A stretch of 64,000 bases of DNA from Leptospiraceae bacterium. GTDB lineage: Bacteria; Spirochaetota; Leptospiria; Leptospirales; Leptospiraceae. The number at the start of each line of letters is the position of its first letter. Position 1 is the stretch's first letter. The position numbers and the translations under genes were made by a program. The notes below the pieces were generated by a model. That model was not told where the DNA came from. It ran no database searches and saw nothing but the letters and a program-made list of their open reading frames with translations. Positions 59,243 through 64,000 of this stretch are shown here, in pieces. Location: contig JABTUZ010000002.1 in assembly GCA_015075105.1 (NCBI GenBank), positions 1,164,001 through 1,228,000 of the forward strand, written 5' to 3'.

Positions 59243-60298
59243 GTGTGTGAAAAAATTCACGATAATCGAAAAATAATAAAAAATGTAGGAGTTCCTACAA
59301 AAAATTTAAGAGACATAATTCTTGACAGGAAAAGAGTCCTATACAAAATAGAGCAAAAAAAGGGCATGAAAAAAATAAGAGCAAACGAGGAAATCACTCC
59401 GGAAGAAATCGGACTGAGGTATGCTGTATCAGATTTGGATTTTTTGTCTTTAGTAAAAGAATATAAAATTCCTATTGAAAAAAGTGGAAATTATAGAATT
59501 TCCATTCTTGATAAATATTTCTCCATCGCTGAAAATAGAAATTTTAATTCTAACATAATTGCGATTACTAACCAGAAAGGTGGAGAAGGAAAAACTACTC
59601 TTTCCCTATGTCTTGCTGAAGCACTTTCACTTGAATCAAAGGTGCTGCTTGTTGATTGGGATGCACAAGCAAACGCGACTCGTTTATTTTTTAATGACTT
59701 AGACACTTCAATATTTGATTGCTTGCATTATAGAGATAAAGAGCCTATGAAAATTCAAGATATAATTCAGAGAGTTTTTGATCGCTATGATCTTGTTCCA
59801 TCTTCTATTCGCCTTGCAAATTTAACTACACCGTATGAGCGAGATGATTTTGAATTATTAAAAGATGCATTGTTGCCTGTTCGGTCTTCTTACGAATATA
59901 TAATCGTTGATTGTCCACCTTCATTGGGCCTTGGATTAGAGAATGCTTTGATTGCTGCAGATTATGTAATTGTTCCGATCCAAGCGAGGGCTTTTAGTAT
60001 TCAAGGAATTCAAGATTTACACAATACCATTGAAAAAATACGCAAAAAAGTGAATCCGAACCTTGAATTATTGGGTGCAATCCTAAATCAATTTGAGGAA
60101 TCTAGGGCTTTATCGGGAATTAGCCAAAGTATAAAAAAATATTTTCCTGTATTCCAAACAGTTATTAATAGAAGAGAAAGTATTCCACAGAGTCAAGTTA
60201 AGCGTAAATTACTTTTTGATTATGATAAAAAAGCATTAAAGAATTTTCAGGAATTAGCTTTAGAAATAAAGCAAAAGATATATGTCCAAGCGAAATGA
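59243..60298 (+). CDS. parA: ParA-family partition ATPase with N-terminal extension (second par module)
   Basis: A 351-residue ParA. Residues 1-105 are an extension absent from the first ParA and may bind DNA or operators, as in type Ia partition ATPases. The ATPase core shows 'ITNQKGGEGKTTLSL' (deviant Walker A, near 110-123), 'LLVDWDAQANAT' and 'IIVDCPPSLGL'. Start is a GTG; a later ATG near residue 42 would drop part of the extension. A TGTAGGAGTTCCTACA palindrome is embedded at its 5' end and encodes VGVPT. parB begins 17 bases inside its 3' end. Confidence 0.9.
   Translation: MCEKIHDNRKIIKNVGVPTKNLRDIILDRKRVLYKIEQKKGMKKIRANEEITPEEIGLRYAVSDLDFLSLVKEYKIPIEKSGNYRISILDKYFSIAENRNFNSNIIAITNQKGGEGKTTLSLCLAEALSLESKVLLVDWDAQANATRLFFNDLDTSIFDCLHYRDKEPMKIQDIIQRVFDRYDLVPSSIRLANLTTPYERDDFELLKDALLPVRSSYEYIIVDCPPSLGLGLENALIAADYVIVPIQARAFSIQGIQDLHNTIEKIRKKVNPNLELLGAILNQFEESRALSGISQSIKKYFPVFQTVINRRESIPQSQVKRKLLFDYDKKALKNFQELALEIKQKIYVQAK
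59284..59299. repeat. TGTAGGAGTTCCTACA palindrome, copy B
   Basis: The same 16-mer as copy A, lying at the 5' end of the second parA where it could act as an operator for autoregulation. Confidence 0.75.
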
Positions 60299-60983
60299 TT
60301 TTGCAGCTATAGATCTCATTACTGCGTATAGTGAGAAAAAAAATGCCCCTGATAAAATTGATATTTCTAGTATTGTATTGGATCAAAACCAACCACGTGT
60401 TTTTGGTAAAAATGAAATTGATGATTTAGTAGAGTCAATGAGAAGACTCGGACTTATTGAACCAATAATTGTTAGAAAGGAAAAATCACAATTTATTATA
60501 GTTGCCGGGGAGAGAAGATACCGGTCTGCGATTCAACTTGGTTGGAAGGATATCCCCGCAATTGTTACTGAGGTAAAAGAAGATCTTTGTTATGAAATTT
60601 CACTCGCTGAAAATGAAAAAAGGAAAAATTTAAACCCGTGGGAAGTTGGGCGAGCCATTCAATATTTACGAAAAGAGAAAAAGAGATCTGTTAAGGAAGT
60701 ATCAGAATTGCTTGGATATACCGAAAGATATATTAAGCAATTGAGTTCAATTGCAAGGCTAGAACAAAATTCTGTTTATGATTTGTTAAAAAGTGGAAAA
60801 GAAGCAAGTGTTAAAAATTTAGAATCTTTGCTAAAATTTAAAGAGGGTAGGGGTGAAATGATTTCACCCAACAAGAAGTTATCCGACATAATTCGGATTA
60901 ACTTGAAGAAATTACCCCAAAAGCAAAAAGAGACTTTTTTCCGCGAACTTAATGCATTAAAGAAAAAGTTCGGACTTTCTTAG
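60282..60983 (+). CDS. parB: ParB-family partition protein (second par module)
   Basis: A 233-residue ParB. 'VLDQNQPRVFGKNEIDDLVESMRRLGLIEPIIV', 'IIVAGERRYRSAIQLGW' (nucleotide-binding GERR motif), 'ISLAENEKRKNLNPWEVGRAIQYL' and the HTH 'SVKEVSELLGYTERYIKQL' are all present. It is only distantly similar to the first ParB and has a shorter N-terminus. Near its 3' end it contains the GGGTGAAATGATTTCACCC palindrome, whose codons read GEMISP. The palindromes here are candidate binding sites of this protein. Confidence 0.92.
   Translation: MSKRNDFAAIDLITAYSEKKNAPDKIDISSIVLDQNQPRVFGKNEIDDLVESMRRLGLIEPIIVRKEKSQFIIVAGERRYRSAIQLGWKDIPAIVTEVKEDLCYEISLAENEKRKNLNPWEVGRAIQYLRKEKKRSVKEVSELLGYTERYIKQLSSIARLEQNSVYDLLKSGKEASVKNLESLLKFKEGRGEMISPNKKLSDIIRINLKKLPQKQKETFFRELNALKKKFGLS
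60851..60869. repeat. GGGTGAAATGATTTCACCC palindrome inside parB
   Basis: A 19-base palindrome with a G centre, identical to the core of the 39-base palindrome at 58505-58543 and 2,336 bases from it. It lies in coding sequence, as parS sites often do. Confidence 0.75.
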
Positions 60984-61052
60984 CTCTCAGCAGTAATCAT
61001 TTTCGCCTATTAATGTAATTTAGTCTTTTTATGCACCCCTTTGACTCAAAAT

Positions 61053-61068
61053 TGTAGGAACTCCTACA
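61053..61068. repeat. TGTAGGAACTCCTACA palindrome, copy C (inverted)
   Basis: The reverse of copies A and B, widened here to 12-base arms (AAAATTGTAGGA and its mirror). It contains the TAG stop of the gamma-carbonic-anhydrase-like gene and lies between it and the convergent parB, so it could also serve as a terminator for both. Confidence 0.75.
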
Positions 61069-61645
61069 ATTTTAGTTCTTTTAGAATTGAGCCGGCTTTC
61101 ATGAAAAACTCTTTTGTTTCGTTTTCAGAGAAGGGAGCAAAAAACTTATTGAGGAATCTTTTAGAGGACTCAACATATTCTAAAGAAGAGGCAATAATCA
61201 ACTGAGGTCTGGATTTATTTTCATAAATTTTTAACTCGCCATTTTTTTGAATTACCATTGCCTTAGGAGGAATTTTTGTGTTGCCGCGAATTAAACACCC
61301 TGCAGAAATCATTGCACCATCTCCAATTACACAATTCTCCAAAATGATACTGCCGATTCCAATTAAGCAAGCCTTACCGATGGTGCTGCTGTGGATTACA
61401 ACATTGTGCCCGATAAGAGAATAATCACCGATAGAAGTGCTGTATGTTGAATCTACGTGGATGGTGGAGTTATCTTGAATATTGACTGCTTTACCGAGTT
61501 TGATAAAATTTGTGTCTGCACGAAGAACAGCACCGGGCCAGATAGAACAATCATCTTGCATTTCAACTAAACCATAAACAGTTGCAGCTGGGTGGATGAA
61601 ACAATTAGGAAATAAATTTTTTTGTTTAGCCGCAGTTTTTTTCAA
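61064..61645 (-). CDS. Gamma-carbonic-anhydrase-like hexapeptide-repeat protein
   Basis: A 193-residue left-handed beta-helix protein of the gamma-carbonic-anhydrase/PaaY/YrdA group. 'FIHPAATVYGLVEMQDDCSIWPGAVLRADTNFIKLG', 'NIQDNSTIHVDS', 'LIGHNVVIHSSTIG' keep the three His residues that bind metal, followed by more hexapeptide turns. Enzyme activity in this group is often unproven. Start is TTG, overlapping the end of the MarR gene by 20 bases, so the two are co-transcribed. Confidence 0.87.
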   Translation of the reverse strand: MKKTAAKQKNLFPNCFIHPAATVYGLVEMQDDCSIWPGAVLRADTNFIKLGKAVNIQDNSTIHVDSTYSTSIGDYSLIGHNVVIHSSTIGKACLIGIGSIILENCVIGDGAMISAGCLIRGNTKIPPKAMVIQKNGELKIYENKSRPQLIIASSLEYVESSKRFLNKFFAPFSENETKEFFMKAGSILKELKL

Positions 61646-62090
61646 AATTTTCTATCCCCAGTTTTTTACATATACGACTTAGGTCTTCTTGTTCAGCTTT
61701 AGATAGTTTACTCATTTCTTCTGTGATGATTTGGACTTGCCTTGGAAAAATTTCAGAAATAAATTTTTTCCCTGAGTGAGAGAGATGTACACTTATGTAC
61801 CTCTTATCTTTCGTTTCGCGTTTTCGCTCAATCCAGCCTCTCTTCTCTAAATTGTTAAGAACCATTGTGATGTTTCCCCCACTTTTCAGAAGTTTTTTTC
61901 CAAGCTCATTTTGGCACATAGGACCGAGGTGAAAAAGTGATTCTAATACACCGAATTGGCTTGGGCTTAGACCAATTTTGTTGATATATTTTCCTGTTCT
62001 GTAGTTTACAGATTCAGATGCTCTCATTAATTTGATAAAGCAATCAAGTGCTTGAATTTCTGTTTGGCTGCCTTTAAAATGAGTACCCAT
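61626..62090 (-). CDS. MarR-family transcriptional regulator
   Basis: A 154-residue winged-helix regulator: 'LSPSQFGVLESLFHLGPMCQNELGKKLLKSGGNITMVLNNLEKRGWIERKRETKDKRYISVHLSHSGKKF' is the full MarR DNA-binding region with the D-x-R wing (KDKR). The helical ends make the dimer. It probably represses its own operon and senses a small molecule. It leads the gamma-carbonic-anhydrase-like gene. Confidence 0.9.
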   Translation of the reverse strand: MGTHFKGSQTEIQALDCFIKLMRASESVNYRTGKYINKIGLSPSQFGVLESLFHLGPMCQNELGKKLLKSGGNITMVLNNLEKRGWIERKRETKDKRYISVHLSHSGKKFISEIFPRQVQIITEEMSKLSKAEQEDLSRICKKLGIENFEKNCG

Positions 62091-62254
62091 ACAATTCTAA
62101 AATATAGAGTATAAATAAAGAGTTCTTATTGCAAGTGTAATTTTCGCTAGCTTTGCAAAGTCTAATTGTAATTTTAACTGTAGTTTTTTACCTATCAACC
62201 GAAGATTAAAGTAGAAATCCTTAAAAACAGAATATATAGAATTTAAAAGAGAAT

Positions 62255-62839
62255 ATGATGAATAGAAATTTACGATTTAACAATTTTGAAGAAGCAGTGA
62301 GCGAGCTAAAAAAACTCGAAAAGGAAAAAGTGAGCACAACAAAACTATGGAGTTTTTTTCAGATACTTGATCATTGTGCTGATTCGATAGAATTTTCAAT
62401 GACAGAGTATCCTAAGGTAGTGCCGAGTTTTATTCGTTTAACTATAGGAAAATTTATATTTAATAAAATGATGAAAGATGGGTATATGAGGACAAATGCT
62501 CCGAATCCTTCCGCTCCAAAAGTAAGGGAAGAAGGAGATGAAAAATTTGCACTTTAAAGACTTTACAACGCTATCTCTGCATTTAAAGAATTTCAAGGAA
62601 ATTTAGCTGTTCATCCTGTTTTTGGTAAGTTAAAAAAAGAAGAGTGGGAAAAACTCCACGTCTATCATATAGCCAACCATTTGGGGTTTGTTGATGTTGA
62701 TAAAAATAAAGAATTAAAACCGGTACCAAGACCTTCTAAGGTAAAGAAATCTTTATCAGTAAAACCGAAATCAAAAGCAAAGTCTTCCGTAAAGAAAAAG
62801 CCTTCAGTTGCAAAATCGAAAAAGAAAAAATCTCGCTAA
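62255..62839 (+). pseudogene. DUF1569-like gene interrupted by in-frame stop
   Basis: A reading frame that would give 194 residues of a DinB-like DUF1569 protein but has a TAA at 62555-62557, after 100 codons. Before the stop it reads 'FFQILDHCADSIEFSM' and 'PNPSAPKVREEGDEKFAL'; after it, in the same frame, 'RLYNAISAFKEFQGNLAVHPVFGKLKKEEWEKLHVYHIANHLGFV', which is the family's C-terminal metal-site block. A Lys/Ser-rich tail of about 40 residues follows (SKSKAKSSVKKK-like). So it is a nonsense-mutated gene, a sequencing error, or read-through. The end overlaps the convergent acyltransferase gene. Confidence 0.75.
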
Positions 62840-63978
62840 TTGAAGAATATTTTTCTTAGCTTTTGAAAACTGATCCATAAAAAAATCGGAATTATTATAT
62901 TGAGTAATAAAAAGAAAAAGAACCCGGAAACTTTTCCACCAAAAGAATATGGGTCTCTTCCGAAACTCAGATGTATTAAAATGGGGTGAATCAAAAAAAT
63001 AGATAAACTCATTTTTCCGATGAAAGAAAAAATAGAATAGATTTTTTGTAAAATATTAGAAACAGATTCTTCTAATTTGATTCCTATAGAAAATAAGAGT
63101 ATAAACATGGCTAATGGATAAAATATAAAATGGTTAGACAGTTCCGGTAATTTTTTCATTGATAAATATCCAACAAAAATTAAATAAAAAAGTAGGCTAA
63201 TGACTAAACTGAATAAAAAAATCTTTCCTGTTAAGATTGTATTTTTAAAATTACCCGAGTCTTTGAAAATATTTTTTGCAGAAAATCCTACTAAGAAGAA
63301 AAATACAAAGTTTCCAAAAAAAGCCGGAATAAGCCCGTTGATATACAAGTTTGTGCTTTGAAACCAATCTAAGTTAGAAAAAATATTTAGTACAAAAGAA
63401 ATCCATAGCACAATATAGATAGATTTTGTTTTTTCAAATCTTCGGACAAATAGAGCATAAATTAAATAGCATTGAACCATGAGAGGAACAAAATAAAAAG
63501 GAGCCATGATAGTTCCTGAAAATATTTTGTAAATATAATCGAATATTGTGTATATTGATTCCAACGGATATTTCAAAATATAAGCAATTGTACCGATGAT
63601 CAGATAGGGCATAATTAGGTTATTCCATTTAGATAGCCAGTATTCTTTTGGAGACTTATAGTTTAAAAAAAATGCTGAAGAAATAATAAATGCAGGAACG
63701 CTAAATCTGGAGGCATTCGACAAAAAAAATGTAATATTGGAAAAAGAATCGTTCGGGTGATAATATCGAAAATAGGAATCGAGGTGAATGATTACAATTC
63801 CAATAATAGATATTCCTCTAATAAAATCAATTATAGAGCTTCTTTTTTCTATAGCCTGAGGTGTTGTTTCAAATTTTGGAAAGAAAAATAATTTCCTGAA
63901 ATTAGAGAAAAGTAAAAATAAGAAACTGCACAGTATTAGTCCAAAAATTTCAGCAGAGTAGGAATTTGTCAGTGTCAT
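62836..63978 (-). CDS. Acyltransferase-3 family membrane protein
   Basis: A 380-residue protein with about ten membrane helices. 'RSSIIDFIRGISIIGIVIIHLDSYF' carries the family's R and catalytic-like His in the first helix pair, and 'FSVPAFIISSAFFLNY' follows. Such enzymes (OafA, NodX-type) move acyl groups onto polysaccharides or glycolipids. The N-terminus has an extra helix (AEIFGLILCSFLFLLFSNFRKLFFF). Its substrate is unknown. It overlaps the broken DUF1569 gene by four bases at their 3' ends. Confidence 0.85.
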   Translation of the reverse strand: MTLTNSYSAEIFGLILCSFLFLLFSNFRKLFFFPKFETTPQAIEKRSSIIDFIRGISIIGIVIIHLDSYFRYYHPNDSFSNITFFLSNASRFSVPAFIISSAFFLNYKSPKEYWLSKWNNLIMPYLIIGTIAYILKYPLESIYTIFDYIYKIFSGTIMAPFYFVPLMVQCYLIYALFVRRFEKTKSIYIVLWISFVLNIFSNLDWFQSTNLYINGLIPAFFGNFVFFFLVGFSAKNIFKDSGNFKNTILTGKIFLFSLVISLLFYLIFVGYLSMKKLPELSNHFIFYPLAMFILLFSIGIKLEESVSNILQKIYSIFSFIGKMSLSIFLIHPILIHLSFGRDPYSFGGKVSGFFFFLLLNIIIPIFLWISFQKLRKIFFN

Positions 63979-64000
63979 GGGGATTCTCCAAATAGAATAG

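Noticed and set aside
60881-60890. TATCCGACAT as a third site of the first par palindrome
   Set aside because: Only one half matches and it lies in coding sequence 41 kb away; probably chance.

Overview
The window is AT-rich, gene-dense bacterial DNA that looks like a Leptospira-type spirochaete (family Leptospiraceae). Reasons: a DUF1564-like protein and a DUF1574/SGNH-like protein, families I know mainly from Leptospira; the futalosine-route menaquinone enzyme MqnD; an FecR/ECF sigma pair; many SpoIIE-, HDOD- and STAS-type signalling proteins; and a spirochaete-style lipobox. No rRNA, tRNA, CRISPR array or intact insertion sequence was seen. Placement below genus level is inference.

Left part (1-14 kb): a truncated DEAD-box helicase, a HAMP membrane protein, an FecR/sigma factor pair, soluble transhydrogenase, a STAS protein, two uncharacterised proteins, then a block read leftwards: MBOAT O-acyltransferase, SGNH-like partner, a tiny ORF, and a histidine kinase with a substrate-binding-protein-like sensor. 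A SpoIIE phosphatase diverges from it.

Middle (14-25.6 kb): the accessory-looking core. It has a gene-poor stretch with hairpins and one small Cys-rich gene, a DnaQ-like exonuclease, and a four-gene leftward operon of unknown function led by a degenerate NtrC-type regulator. A pair of palindromic operators follows, then parA-parB, a 531-base gap with a GC-rich hairpin, a replication-initiator-like HTH gene, and an 834-residue tail-fibre-like protein with discoidin-type domains and eight 32-residue repeats. Gene orientation, and by spot counts base skew, change around here, so this is the best candidate for a replication origin of a chromosome, chromid or integrated plasmid.

Right part (25.6-58.5 kb): mostly housekeeping genes. 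These include metF, mqnD, a TANGO2-like protein, an MFS transporter with a coupled 58-residue Cys-containing protein, cheD-HDOD-aroK, a Lon-like protease, and a long tightly packed rightward cluster (aspS-phoH-pgpH-ybeY-recO-small protein-argS-cinA-propeller-like protein-plsC-like-unknown). Then come a GT-C-like membrane protein, PTS enzyme I, aconitase, a DUF3108 protein, an LRR lipoprotein, and thiC under a TPP riboswitch.

Far right (58.5-64 kb): a second, different parA-parB pair. Two families of perfect palindromes surround or lie inside it: GGGTGAAATGATTTCACCC twice and TGTAGGAGTTCCTACA three times, several embedded in coding sequence. After it come a gamma-carbonic-anhydrase-like protein, a MarR regulator, a DUF1569-like gene broken by an in-frame stop, and an acyltransferase-3 membrane protein. 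The two par modules with distinct palindromes, the tail-fibre-like protein and the uncharacterised regulator operon are the parts most worth follow-up.
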